A program made the position numbers and the translations under genes. Shown here piece after piece: positions 36,638 through 45,208 of a stretch of DNA of 64,000 nt. Within the stretch, counting starts at the first letter, position 1, and every line of letters starts with the position of its first letter. The DNA comes from an uncultured Roseibium sp. (GTDB lineage: Bacteria; Pseudomonadota; Alphaproteobacteria; Rhizobiales; Stappiaceae), in the NCBI RefSeq assembly GCF_963675985.1, contig NZ_OY780957.1, forward strand, positions 1,162,001-1,226,000, read 5' to 3'. The notes under the pieces were generated by a model that saw only the letters and a program-made list of their open reading frames with translations, had not been told where the DNA came from and did no database searches.

Positions 36638-37096
36638 TCAAGCGGGGCCTTGGCCCGGCTCCCAACCTTCCGGCGCCATCTCGAAGCCCTCGAACTGAAA
36701 ACCCGGCGCGACCGTGCAACCGACGAGGGTCCATTCCCCGAGAGACCGCGCCTGCTGCCAGCCGTCCCGAGGTACGATGCCTTGCGGGCGCTGGCCGGAG
36801 GCCAGATCTGACCCCAAGGCCAGAACCTCTACCGCCTTGCCGTCCGTACTGATCGAAAGTTCCAGCGGTGCCCCGGCGTAGTGGTGCCAGGTCTCTACCG
36901 CATCGACCTTGTGCCAGCGCGAAGTGATCCCCTCCGGCAGTAGAAAATAGATCAGCGTCGAGGCCGCCCGACCGTTTGCATCGGTGACGTCGTCACGGAA
37001 GGTCTCGACGTAAAATCCGCCTTCCGGATGTGGCTGCATTTTCAGCAGATCGACGACCTGATCGGCCGTCAGATCGCTTTTTATCGAGCCCGACAT
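36638..37096 (-). CDS. DUF985 cupin-fold protein
   Basis: A 152-aa cupin of the DUF985 family. The opening segment LLKMQPHPEGGFYVETFRD, the middle WHKVDAVETWHHYAG and the end GWQQARSLGEWTLVGCTVAPGF are typical of it. Metal-binding His/Glu residues are present in the middle motif, but no activity is established. The ATG at 37096 begins four bases after the gloB stop, so the two genes are probably co-transcribed. Confidence 0.88.
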   Translation of the reverse strand: MSGSIKSDLTADQVVDLLKMQPHPEGGFYVETFRDDVTDANGRAASTLIYFLLPEGITSRWHKVDAVETWHHYAGAPLELSISTDGKAVEVLALGSDLASGQRPQGIVPRDGWQQARSLGEWTLVGCTVAPGFQFEGFEMAPEGWEPGQGPA

Positions 37097-37100
37097 CGGA

Positions 37101-37880
37101 TTACGCGTTGTCCTTACGCGTCCTGATTTCGGCGAAGACCTCGGCATCGGACGCGTCTTCCAGCCCCAGGTTTTTCCGAATGCCCGGATCGTTTGCGCGC
37201 AGGAACGGATTTGTCGCCAGTTCTTGACCCATGGTGGTCGGCAGGGTCGGCTTGCCTGCGGACCGCAGCGTGTCGACCTCGGCGGCGCGTTTTTTCAGTG
37301 CCTCGTTTTCCGGGTCGATCGTCAGGGCGAATTTCGCATTGGCGGCGGTATATTCGTGGCCGCAATAGATCGTGGTGTCGGCGGGCAGCTTCCGGATCAG
37401 CCCTGCCAGCGAAGCCCACATCATTTCCATGTCGCCTTCGAACACCCGGCCGCAGCCGAGCGAGAACAGCGTGTCGCCGGTATGGGCGATCTTGAGGGAA
37501 GGGATGTACCAGGAGATCTGGTCAAGCGTATGCCCCGGCGTCGCGATCGCCTTGATCTCGAACGGCCCGGCGAGAATGTCGTCGTCGTCCTCCACAGTCT
37601 TGTCGAGACCGGAAATGACCTCCCGCGACCGTTCGGGGCCGGTCACCGTTGCCATGGTCTTTTCCTTCAGCTCGGACAGCCCCTGAACGTGATCCCAATG
37701 ATGGTGGGTGATCAGGATATCGGTCAGTTTCCAACCGGTTTCCTCCAGAACAGCCAGGTAGGGGGCCGCGTCCGGAACATCGATCGCGATGGTCGTGCCA
37801 CTGTCCGGATCGTGAATCAACACGCCGTAATTGTCGGATAGGCAGGAAAACTGGCGGATTTCAACATTGGATGCGGACAT
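37101..37880 (-). CDS. gloB: Hydroxyacylglutathione hydrolase (glyoxalase II)
   Basis: A 259-aa metallo-beta-lactamase-fold enzyme that hydrolyses S-lactoylglutathione to lactate and glutathione. The metal motif THHHWDH is at residues 58-64, with further ligands in ATPGHTLDQ, HTGDTLFSLGCGR and YCGHEYT. The HAGH C-terminal helices follow. The ATG at 37880 has AAAGG upstream. The frame extends to 37988, but that part has no ribosome site. Confidence 0.96.
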   Translation of the reverse strand: MSASNVEIRQFSCLSDNYGVLIHDPDSGTTIAIDVPDAAPYLAVLEETGWKLTDILITHHHWDHVQGLSELKEKTMATVTGPERSREVISGLDKTVEDDDDILAGPFEIKAIATPGHTLDQISWYIPSLKIAHTGDTLFSLGCGRVFEGDMEMMWASLAGLIRKLPADTTIYCGHEYTAANAKFALTIDPENEALKKRAAEVDTLRSAGKPTLPTTMGQELATNPFLRANDPGIRKNLGLEDASDAEVFAEIRTRKDNA

Positions 37881-38038
37881 GAAACGAACCTTTGTCAAAC
37901 GGTTGTCTGGATTTTGGCCAACAGTGACAAACTGTGCCGAAGCCGACAAGTGCGAAACCCTTGCGAAACGATCCGGTTCACGTTTCAATCTCGCGGCGCC
38001 GGGTTTGGTGAGGAATCGGCGCTGAAACGGAATCCTGC

Positions 38039-38824
38039 ATGTATCTCGACGTCGCCGATCTGCGAACCTTTTACGATCTGCCCATCGGCCGGCTTCTGCG
38101 GGTGCTGATCGGCGGGCAGATCCGCACGTTCTGGCCGGACATGAACGGCCGGAGCCTGCTGGGCGTCGGCTATGCCGGTCCTTTCATGCGGCCCTATCTG
38201 CCGACCGCGGAACGCTGCATCGCCGCCATGCCGGCCCAACAGGGCGCCGTTCCCTGGCCGCGAGAGGCGGATAATGCGGCAGCCCTGGTGGAAGACGACC
38301 GGCTGCCGTTTTCAGATGCCGCCTTTGACCGAGCCCTTGTGGTTCACGCACTCGATCATTGTTCCGACCCCGGAGACCTACTCCGGGAAACCTGGCGGGT
38401 GCTGGCCCCCGGCGGACGGATGATCGCCGTCGTACCCAACCGCCGTGGTCTATGGTCGCAATCGGAACTGTCCCCCTTCGGTTATGGCCGGCCCTATTCA
38501 CGCAGCCAGCTCAAGGCGCTCCTGCGCGGATCGCAATTCGAGGTCATGGGCGACACGGAAGCGCTGTTCATGCCGCCGACCCGCGCCCGTTTCGTCCTGC
38601 GCTCCGCTCGCACATGGGAAGGCATCGGCCGGCGTTTCTGGCCGGCCTTCAGCGGTCTGTTGATCATGGAAGCGGAGAAACAGGTTTTCAGGGGCATTCC
38701 GGCCGACGGCAAACGCAACCCGCTGCGGGTGTTGAAACCGGTCTTCGTTCCCGATGGCGCCCCGGCCGGCATGAAGCCTGTCCGCCATACCCGGGGAAAT
38801 CCGGACATCCTGAAAAAATTCTGA
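38039..38824 (+). CDS. Class I SAM-dependent methyltransferase (type 11-like)
   Basis: A 261-aa methyltransferase-fold protein. A degenerate glycine-rich motif LLGVGYAGPF (~residues 41-50), the acidic LVEDDRLPFSDAAFDRALVVHALDH and the post-motif LAPGGRMIAVVPNRRGLWSQ define the domain. The second half is unusual for the family (RSARTWEGIGRRFWPAFSG). The substrate is not known. It stands between gloB and metW, divergent from gloB, in the place commonly seen in related genomes. The stop abuts the metW stop. Confidence 0.87.
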   Translation: MYLDVADLRTFYDLPIGRLLRVLIGGQIRTFWPDMNGRSLLGVGYAGPFMRPYLPTAERCIAAMPAQQGAVPWPREADNAAALVEDDRLPFSDAAFDRALVVHALDHCSDPGDLLRETWRVLAPGGRMIAVVPNRRGLWSQSELSPFGYGRPYSRSQLKALLRGSQFEVMGDTEALFMPPTRARFVLRSARTWEGIGRRFWPAFSGLLIMEAEKQVFRGIPADGKRNPLRVLKPVFVPDGAPAGMKPVRHTRGNPDILKKF

Positions 38825-39457
38825 TCAGCGCTGCAGCAGGAACACCGCCTGCTCGGCCACGATGTTCCACAGCCACCACGGGGCCTTGAACGAGATCTTG
38901 TCGCCCTGGCCGTCCAGAATAACCGCGTCGACGACCGTTGCGTCCAGATCCTCGCAAAGCGCGATAAAATCGCTGAGCGAACAGAAATGGATGTTCGGGC
39001 TGTCGTACCAGTCGTAGGGAAGGTACTTCGTCACCGGCATCCGGCCCCGGAACAGGAGCTGCATGCGGTTGCGCCAGAATGCGAAATTCGGGATCGAGAC
39101 AAGCACCTGGTCGCCGATGCGCAGAAGCTCCTGCAGAACCCCTTTCGGATCATGAGTCGCCTGCAGGGTCTGGCTCATGATGACCACGTCGAAAGCGTCG
39201 CCCGGATAGTCTGCGAGATCCATATCCGCATCGCCCTGCACGACGGAAAGTCCCCGTTCGACGCACTTGTTCACGCCGTCCTGGGACAGCTCCATTCCGC
39301 GCCCGTCCACCTGGCGTTCACGCACCAGAAGATCGAGCAGGGCGCCGTCACCGCAGCCGACATCCAGCACGCGAGAACCTATCGGAACGTATTCCGCCAC
39401 CACGCGGTAATCGCCGCGCACGTCATTTCCAATCGTCAGTTGGGACGTAATCGACAT
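38825..39457 (-). CDS. metW: Methionine biosynthesis protein MetW
   Basis: A 210-aa methyltransferase-fold protein of the MetW family (SRVLDVGCGDGALLDLL; SQTLQATHDPKGVL; WRNRMQLLFRGRMPVTKYLP). MetW works with MetX in homoserine acylation in Proteobacteria, though its exact chemistry is not settled. It begins one base after the metX stop, so expression is coupled. It belongs to the methionine branch together with metX. Confidence 0.95.
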   Translation of the reverse strand: MSITSQLTIGNDVRGDYRVVAEYVPIGSRVLDVGCGDGALLDLLVRERQVDGRGMELSQDGVNKCVERGLSVVQGDADMDLADYPGDAFDVVIMSQTLQATHDPKGVLQELLRIGDQVLVSIPNFAFWRNRMQLLFRGRMPVTKYLPYDWYDSPNIHFCSLSDFIALCEDLDATVVDAVILDGQGDKISFKAPWWLWNIVAEQAVFLLQR

Positions 39458-39458
39458 A

Positions 39459-40718
39459 TCAGTCGCCCCCTCCCGGCGCCGGTATGCCGCGCGCGGCCGC
39501 AGCCCCGGTCACGAAACCGCGAATGGTTGAAAACATCTCCGGCACGTTCAGCAGGAAGGCGTCATGGCCGCGGTCACTTTCCACCTCCACGAAGGAGACA
39601 TTGGCCGCCGCCGCATTCAGCGCCTTCACCACCGCCCGGCTCTCCGACGTCGGAAACAGCCAGTCCGAAGTAAAGGACATGATGCAAAACCGGGTCTTCG
39701 TGTTCTTGAACGCTTTCGAAAGCGTGCCGAATTCCTTCGCCAGGTCGAAATAATCCATCGCCCGGGTCACATAGAGATAGGAATTGGCGTCGAACCGGTC
39801 GACGAAGGTCATGCCCTGATGCCGCAGATAACTTTCGATCTGGAAATCCGCGTCGAATCCGAAGGTCAGGCTGTCCCGTTCCTGCAGGTTGCGGCCGAAT
39901 TTCCGGTGCAGCGATTCATCGGACATATAGGTGATATGCGCCGCCATGCGCGCAACGGCCAGGCCCTTGGTCGGTCGCACACCCTTCGAAAAATAATCGC
40001 CGCCGACCCAATCCGGGTCCGCCATGATGGCCTGCCGTCCGACTTCGTGAAACGCAATGTTCTGCGAGGAATGGCGCGCGCCGGCCGCGATCGGAATGGC
40101 CGAAAAGACCCTTTCGGGAAAGCTCGCCGCCCATTGCAGCACCTGCATGCCGCCCATGGATCCGCCAGCAACGGCGAACAGCGTGTCGATCCCCAGATGA
40201 TCGATCAACCGGGCCTGTGCCCGGACCATGTCGCGAATGGTGACCACGGGCATGGCCAGGCCATAGGGTTTTCCGGTTTCCGGATTGATGCTTGCAGGGC
40301 CAGTCGTTCCCAGACAGCCGCCAAGCACATTGGAACAGATCACGAAATACTTGTCGGTATCGATCGGTTTCCCGGGACCGACCATGAGGCTCCACCAGCC
40401 GGGCTTGCCGGTGATCGGGTTGGTCGAGGCCACGTATTGATCGCCGGTCAGCGCATGACAGACCAAAACCGCATTGGACTTGTCCGCATTCAGCGTTCCG
40501 TAGGTCTCGTAGGCAATTTGCCATGGTCCGATTTCGCTTCCCGAATCCAGCGGCAAAGCCTCGTCCGCTCCGAAACGGACACATTTGCTGGTAGGCGAAT
40601 TCACCTCCAGCAGAGGATCGGGCGAAGCGTCACTTTCGGGTATTTCCACGGCCATCGTAGCTGTTGCGAACTCGCTTGTTAGGTGTTCGATATGATTGTC
40701 AGAAGCGGTCACACGCAT
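39459..40718 (-). CDS. metX: Homoserine O-acyltransferase MetX
   Basis: A 419-aa alpha/beta-hydrolase-fold enzyme acylating homoserine at the start of methionine synthesis. The nucleophile elbow AGGSMGGMQVLQW holds the catalytic Ser (~residue 177), with a late Asp in FTSDWLFP and His in SDRGHDAFLL. Whether it uses acetyl- or succinyl-CoA cannot be decided by eye. The ATG at 40718 is chosen but has a poor ribosome site; an in-frame ATG at 40655 is the alternative. A stem-loop region lies immediately upstream. Confidence 0.95.
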   Translation of the reverse strand: MRVTASDNHIEHLTSEFATATMAVEIPESDASPDPLLEVNSPTSKCVRFGADEALPLDSGSEIGPWQIAYETYGTLNADKSNAVLVCHALTGDQYVASTNPITGKPGWWSLMVGPGKPIDTDKYFVICSNVLGGCLGTTGPASINPETGKPYGLAMPVVTIRDMVRAQARLIDHLGIDTLFAVAGGSMGGMQVLQWAASFPERVFSAIPIAAGARHSSQNIAFHEVGRQAIMADPDWVGGDYFSKGVRPTKGLAVARMAAHITYMSDESLHRKFGRNLQERDSLTFGFDADFQIESYLRHQGMTFVDRFDANSYLYVTRAMDYFDLAKEFGTLSKAFKNTKTRFCIMSFTSDWLFPTSESRAVVKALNAAAANVSFVEVESDRGHDAFLLNVPEMFSTIRGFVTGAAAARGIPAPGGGD

Positions 40719-40724
40719 TCATCG

Positions 40725-40787
40725 GAGCGGACCTGGCTTGGATCACATGACTTTCCGGCATCACATGATGCAAAAAGCAGTCCGCTC
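40725..40787 (-). promoter_or_regulatory. Stem-loop and repeated 9-mer in front of metX
   Basis: In the minus-strand RNA, gagcggac (from 40787-40780) pairs perfectly with gtccgctc (40732-40725), closing a ~47-base loop that ends six bases before the metX start codon. The loop contains the plus-strand 9-mer atcacatga twice (40742-40750 and 40760-40768), 18 bp apart. The SAM-II riboswitch consensus could not be fitted. It may be a regulator operator, a translational switch, or both. Confidence 0.45.
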
Positions 40788-40984
40788 AACAAGGTGCGGG
40801 GCAAAGCCTCGGTCGAATGTAGCAATCCGACCTCAACTCGCCATAGACCAATCGATACCAAGGACGTATGGGTGCCTTGGGGTCGGTGTCAATGTTTTCT
40901 TTTGCCTTTGTAGCGGCAGATGCCTATGACTATGCGCCGCAAACCATGGTGTTACACCGACTTCAATGAGGTTTCAGGCCCGTC

Positions 40985-41860
40985 ATGAACCAGACGCACG
41001 AAAACGTGACATCGCTGGATACGCTTCGCGCCCGGATCGACGAAATCGATGCCCGTCTCCACGAGGCGCTGATGGAGCGTGCCCGGATCATCGACGGGAT
41101 CGTGGCGGCAAAACGGGCAAGTGGCGCTGACGGCGTCATGTTCCGGCCCGACCGGGAAGCCGACATGATGCGCCAACTGGTCGAACGTCATGAAGGCTCC
41201 CTGCCTTTATCGATGATCGAACATGTCTGGCGCGACATCATCTCGACATGCACCTTGCTGCAGGGGCCCTATACAGTTCATCTGGACGGCAGCGCCGATC
41301 TGGCCGAAATGCTCGATCTGGCCCGCTTCTATTTCGGTTTCACCGTCGATCTGGAACCCTGCGGCGACGCGGCCGATGTGGTCGGTTCCGTTGCCGCCTC
41401 GATGGGCGATCTCGGTGTTGTCGCGCTCGAGGAGCGGTCCGAACTGCCCTGGTGGCGCGGCCTGAGCGAGACCGGCGCGCAAATCATTGCCCGCCTGCCG
41501 TTCCTGATGATTGAGGAACGTCCCGCGGACCTCCCGGCACTGGTTATCTCGCGGGCAATCCCGAATGGCGCCGTTCCCGATACGCTCGTCTTCGACACCC
41601 GCTGGAACGGCGCCCTGCCGGGTCGCCTGATGAGCCACGGTATCGAGGTCATCAGTTTCCACCGCTCTGCGAGCGGTGTGGATGCGCTTCTGGCGGTTTC
41701 CTCCGATCTGGACGAAGCCGCAATCCTGGCAGCCTGCGCCGAAGCAGGCGCGGAACCGGATGTATTGAGACAGGTCGGCGGCTACGCCTCACCGATCGAT
41801 TTAGAGGGAGACACGGACGAGGACTTCGCCTCCGAAGAGCCCGCCGTCTCCGAAGGATGA
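40985..41860 (+). CDS. Chorismate mutase (AroQ) fused to a C-terminal prephenate-dehydratase-like domain
   Basis: A 291-aa protein. The N-terminal AroQ domain (residues ~8-95; LRARIDEIDARLHEAL, AAKRASG, RPDREADMM) converts chorismate to prephenate. The remaining ~195 residues have an alpha/beta pattern like the periplasmic-binding-type fold of prephenate dehydratase (LGVVALEERSELPWW). No convincing TRF catalytic motif is seen, so that part is probably a remnant or a regulatory domain. The stop overlaps the hisC start (ATGA). Together with hisC and tyrC it forms an aromatic amino acid operon. Confidence 0.85.
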   Translation: MNQTHENVTSLDTLRARIDEIDARLHEALMERARIIDGIVAAKRASGADGVMFRPDREADMMRQLVERHEGSLPLSMIEHVWRDIISTCTLLQGPYTVHLDGSADLAEMLDLARFYFGFTVDLEPCGDAADVVGSVAASMGDLGVVALEERSELPWWRGLSETGAQIIARLPFLMIEERPADLPALVISRAIPNGAVPDTLVFDTRWNGALPGRLMSHGIEVISFHRSASGVDALLAVSSDLDEAAILAACAEAGAEPDVLRQVGGYASPIDLEGDTDEDFASEEPAVSEG

Positions 41861-42990
41861 CCAAAATGACTGACACAGCGATGGAAACGGAAAACGAGAC
41901 TTCAAACCGGCCGGTGCCGCGCCCCGGCGTACTGGATATTGCGGCCTATGTTCCGGGCAAGTCCAAGGCTCTCGGCGGCAAGAAGCTTTACAAGCTGTCC
42001 TCGAACGAAACGCCGCTCGGTGCCAGCAGGAAGGCGCAGGAGGCCATTACCCGGCTGGCCGGGACCTTGGAATACTATCCCGATGGGGCCGCAACGGAAT
42101 TGCGGGAAGCCATCGGCGAGGTTTATGGCCTGAACCCCGACCGGATTATCTGCGGCGCCGGGTCGGACGAGATCCTGAGCATGATTTCCTATGCCTACCT
42201 GGGTCCGGGTGACGAGGCGATCTACTCCGAGCACGGTTTCCTGGTCTACGAGATCGCGATCCGCGCGGCCGGAGCGACCCCTGTCGTTGCGCCCGAGCAG
42301 GATCTCAAGACCGACGTCGACGCAATCCTGGCGAAAGTCACGGACAAGACCAAAATGGTCTTCATCGCCAACCCGAACAATCCGACCGGCACCTATCTGC
42401 CGTTCTCGGAAGTCCGCCGGTTGCACGAAGGCCTGCCGTCGAACGTGATTCTGGTGCTTGACGCCGCCTACAGCGAATACGTTCGCCGCAATGATTACGA
42501 AAGCGGCATGGAACTGGCAGCCACGACCGAAAACGTCATCATGACCCGGACGTTTTCCAAGATTTACGGTCTGGCGAACCTGCGCCTCGGCTGGGGCTTC
42601 GGCCCGGCCCATGTCATCGATGCGCTGAACCGCATCCGCGGACCGTTCAACGTCTCCGGACTTGCGATTGCCGCCGGCATTGAAGCCGTCAAGGACCGGG
42701 CCTTTGTCGAAAAGGCGGTCGACCACAACGAGCAGTGGCTGCCCTGGGTGACGGAAGAACTGGAAAAGCTCGGCCTGACGGTAACACCCAGCGTCGGCAA
42801 CTTCATTCTCATCCACTTCCCGGAAGTGGAGGGCAAGAAGGCGGTCGATGCGGACGCGTTCCTGTCATCGCGCGGCTGTGTGCTGCGTCTGGTCGGCAAC
42901 TACGGCCTGCCGAATGCGCTGCGCATGTCCATCGGCACCGAGGAAGCCAACAAGGCCGTAATCGCCAACCTGGCCGAATTCCTGAAGTAA
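41857..42990 (+). CDS. hisC: Histidinol-phosphate / aromatic aminotransferase
   Basis: A 377-aa PLP enzyme of aminotransferase class I/II. KLSSNETPLGAS, the PLP-contact NPNNPTGTYLP and the Schiff-base Lys in TRTFSKIYGLANLRLGWG (about residue 235) define HisC. In this position, between chorismate mutase and tyrC, such enzymes often also transaminate prephenate or phenylpyruvate, so a role in Tyr/Phe synthesis is likely (inference). The ATG at 41857 overlaps the previous stop; the ATG at 41866 is possible. It lies 25 bases before tyrC. Confidence 0.94.
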   Translation: MTKMTDTAMETENETSNRPVPRPGVLDIAAYVPGKSKALGGKKLYKLSSNETPLGASRKAQEAITRLAGTLEYYPDGAATELREAIGEVYGLNPDRIICGAGSDEILSMISYAYLGPGDEAIYSEHGFLVYEIAIRAAGATPVVAPEQDLKTDVDAILAKVTDKTKMVFIANPNNPTGTYLPFSEVRRLHEGLPSNVILVLDAAYSEYVRRNDYESGMELAATTENVIMTRTFSKIYGLANLRLGWGFGPAHVIDALNRIRGPFNVSGLAIAAGIEAVKDRAFVEKAVDHNEQWLPWVTEELEKLGLTVTPSVGNFILIHFPEVEGKKAVDADAFLSSRGCVLRLVGNYGLPNALRMSIGTEEANKAVIANLAEFLK

Positions 42991-43015
42991 CAAACACAAG
43001 AACACCGGCTGATTC

Positions 43016-43939
43016 ATGCCTGACCCCCTGTTTGACCGCATTGCCCTGATCGGGATCGGCCTGATCGGCTCCTCCATTGCCCAGGCCGCCCGTGCCCGGG
43101 GTCTTGCCGGCGAGATCGCGATTTCGACGCGCTCGCCGGAAACCCTTGCGCGCGCCGAAGAACTGAAACTGGGTGACAGCTATTCGCTGAACGCGGTGGA
43201 GGCGGTGGAAGGGGCCGACCTGGTCATCCTCTGTGTCCCTGTCGGGGCTTACGGAGCCGTGGCCAAATGGATCGCACCGTCTCTGAAAAAGGGCGCGATC
43301 CTCACGGACGTCGGCTCGACAAAGGCATCCGTGGTCCGCGACGTCGGTCCGCATGTGCCCGAAGGCGTGCATTTCATCCCGGGCCATCCCATTGCCGGGA
43401 CCGAGCATTCCGGCCCGGATGCCGGTTTTCCGACCCTCTTCGAAAGCCGCTGGTGCATTCTGACGCCACCGGAAGGAACGGATCCGGACGCGCTGGCGCG
43501 GCTGACGACGTTCTGGGAAGCCTGCGGTTCCAATGTGGACGTCATGGACGTCCAGCATCATGACCTGGTGCTGGCCATCGTCTCCCACCTGCCGCAGCTG
43601 ATCGCCTACAACATCGTCGGCACCGCGGATGACCTGGAAACGGTCACCAAGTCGGAAGTCATCAAGTATTCCGCCTCCGGTTTCCGCGACTTCACCCGTC
43701 TTGCCGCCTCCGATCCGACCATGTGGCGGGATGTGTGCCTCAACAACAAGGACGCCATCCTGGAAATGCTGTCGCGGTTCTCGGAGGATCTGTCTGCGCT
43801 GCAACGGGCCATCCGCTGGGGCGACGGGGAAATGCTGTTCGATCTCTTCACCCGGACCCGCGGCATCCGCAAGTCGATCATCGAGGCCGGTCAGGACACC
43901 GCTGCACCGGACTTCGGCCGGTCGCACGGATCGAAATAA
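43016..43939 (+). CDS. tyrC: Prephenate/arogenate dehydrogenase
   Basis: A 307-aa NAD(P)-dependent dehydrogenase of tyrosine synthesis. The nucleotide-binding IALIGIGLIGSSIAQAARARG spans residues ~8-28; DVGSTKASV and FIPGHPIAGTEHSGPDAG hold the substrate-site His. The C-terminal helical dimerisation domain follows. Whether prephenate or arogenate is the substrate cannot be read directly. It is the last gene of the chorismate mutase-hisC-tyrC operon. Confidence 0.93.
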   Translation: MPDPLFDRIALIGIGLIGSSIAQAARARGLAGEIAISTRSPETLARAEELKLGDSYSLNAVEAVEGADLVILCVPVGAYGAVAKWIAPSLKKGAILTDVGSTKASVVRDVGPHVPEGVHFIPGHPIAGTEHSGPDAGFPTLFESRWCILTPPEGTDPDALARLTTFWEACGSNVDVMDVQHHDLVLAIVSHLPQLIAYNIVGTADDLETVTKSEVIKYSASGFRDFTRLAASDPTMWRDVCLNNKDAILEMLSRFSEDLSALQRAIRWGDGEMLFDLFTRTRGIRKSIIEAGQDTAAPDFGRSHGSK

Positions 43940-43974
43940 TCCGGGCACCATCTGCCCTGTCTTGGGGGGTTGGC

Positions 43975-45087
43975 TCAGACGATCACATTTGCCGTGATAC
44001 TGATCTGAGGTATCGACAGGTTAAGGCTTGTACCGGAATCGATTGAAGCAGCTGTTGTGGCAGCAGCATCAACGACCGCCGTATCGGATGCAGTTGTCGT
44101 GTTTTGAGTAATCTGAGCAGCATCTGTTGCGAACTGTTGCTCGCGCTCAAACTGGTCAAGCTCTTCGCTTCCCTTGCGCAGTTCCTTTTCAGCCGCCTTC
44201 AGTTCCTTCTTGGCGTCTTCATCGTCCCGTTTGGCCAGAGCCTTTATCCGTGCGGCAATTGTCTTGAGGTCCTGCTCGATCTTCCGCAACTCCTCAGCCT
44301 GCGCTTTCTTCACGGAGTCCCCATCGTATCCACCCTGGCCCTCCTGGGTCGAGGCGATTGCGCTGGTGTAGGCCAGGATCGCGGCACCAAGGGCCTTATC
44401 GTCAGTCGACGATTTTTCGTCACCCGTTTGCGAAGTGGAAGACGATCCGGTCTGCCCGTCGTCCTGAACGCCGACGTCTGTCGCCTGGCTTTCCGATCCG
44501 GACGGATCGGGTTCAACCGTTGCAGGGGCCGCAATTCCCGACTGGGCGGTCGTAATATCGCCTGCCCCCTCCGTGGTCGCCACCAGCGCCGCGACGTTGG
44601 ATGCGGTTTCTCCTCCAGCCGGAACGGCCGCCGACAATTGGGTCAAAGATGCAGTGCCGACGGCCTGCGCCGCCGAACCGCCACCGGAAAGAGAGGCAGC
44701 CGCAGTTTTGAACTCCTTGCCAAGCCGCTTCAGCTCCTGGGCCAGAGCCCGCGCCTGCTCAGGCGTGGCGTATTTCAGCCGCTCCTTGAGCTGCTCGATC
44801 CGCTCCTTCAAACGGGAAATTTTCTGTCCGCGCTCGCTGTCTTTCTGACTTTCGACGGCATGCTTCAGGGAACTGACGACCTGAACGCTTTCTTCGAGAT
44901 CGTTCAGAAAGTCGTCGACCTTGCCTTTGGACGCTTCGTCCCGGCCTGCCGAGAGAAGGGTTTCCGCTGCCGTCCGCAAGCTCTCGATCAGCGCCTCAGG
45001 CCGGTTCTGTCCCGTACCTCTGGATCCGCCGGTAAAACCGGCATGCTGATTGAGATTGCCAAATCCACTGGCAAACGACGCAACCAT
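43975..45087 (-). CDS. Low-complexity coiled-coil protein of unknown function
   Basis: A 370-aa protein I do not recognise. A charged coiled coil (~70-130, KISRLKERIEQLKERLKY) is followed by an Ala/Thr/Ser/Asp-rich linker (~135-245, DGQTGSSSTSQTGDEKSSTDD), a second coiled coil (~265-325, KKELKAAEKELRKGSEEL) and a Thr/Ala-rich tail ending in SLNLSIPQISITANVIV. There is no signal peptide or membrane segment. The ATG at 45087 follows AGGAGG; an upstream extension to 45114 is less likely. It stands alone and reads like a structural, scaffold or secreted protein; no function is claimed. Confidence 0.75.
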   Translation of the reverse strand: MVASFASGFGNLNQHAGFTGGSRGTGQNRPEALIESLRTAAETLLSAGRDEASKGKVDDFLNDLEESVQVVSSLKHAVESQKDSERGQKISRLKERIEQLKERLKYATPEQARALAQELKRLGKEFKTAAASLSGGGSAAQAVGTASLTQLSAAVPAGGETASNVAALVATTEGAGDITTAQSGIAAPATVEPDPSGSESQATDVGVQDDGQTGSSSTSQTGDEKSSTDDKALGAAILAYTSAIASTQEGQGGYDGDSVKKAQAEELRKIEQDLKTIAARIKALAKRDDEDAKKELKAAEKELRKGSEELDQFEREQQFATDAAQITQNTTTASDTAVVDAAATTAASIDSGTSLNLSIPQISITANVIV

Positions 45088-45208
45088 CGTTTTGGCCTCC
45101 TGGACAAAATGCATCCGCAGTCCGGATGGGAGTAGTTAAAAATCAGGAGAACCTTGCTTTAAAAAGGTAAACAAAATTTAAAGGCTCGGGGCAGTAGGTG
45201 AGGTTTCA

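Noticed and set aside
40719..40984. SAM-II riboswitch upstream of metX
   Set aside because: This place was searched on the minus strand for the conserved CTAAA and GTGATTT-type segments; they are not present in the right order. Only the novel stem and 9-mer repeats are reported.
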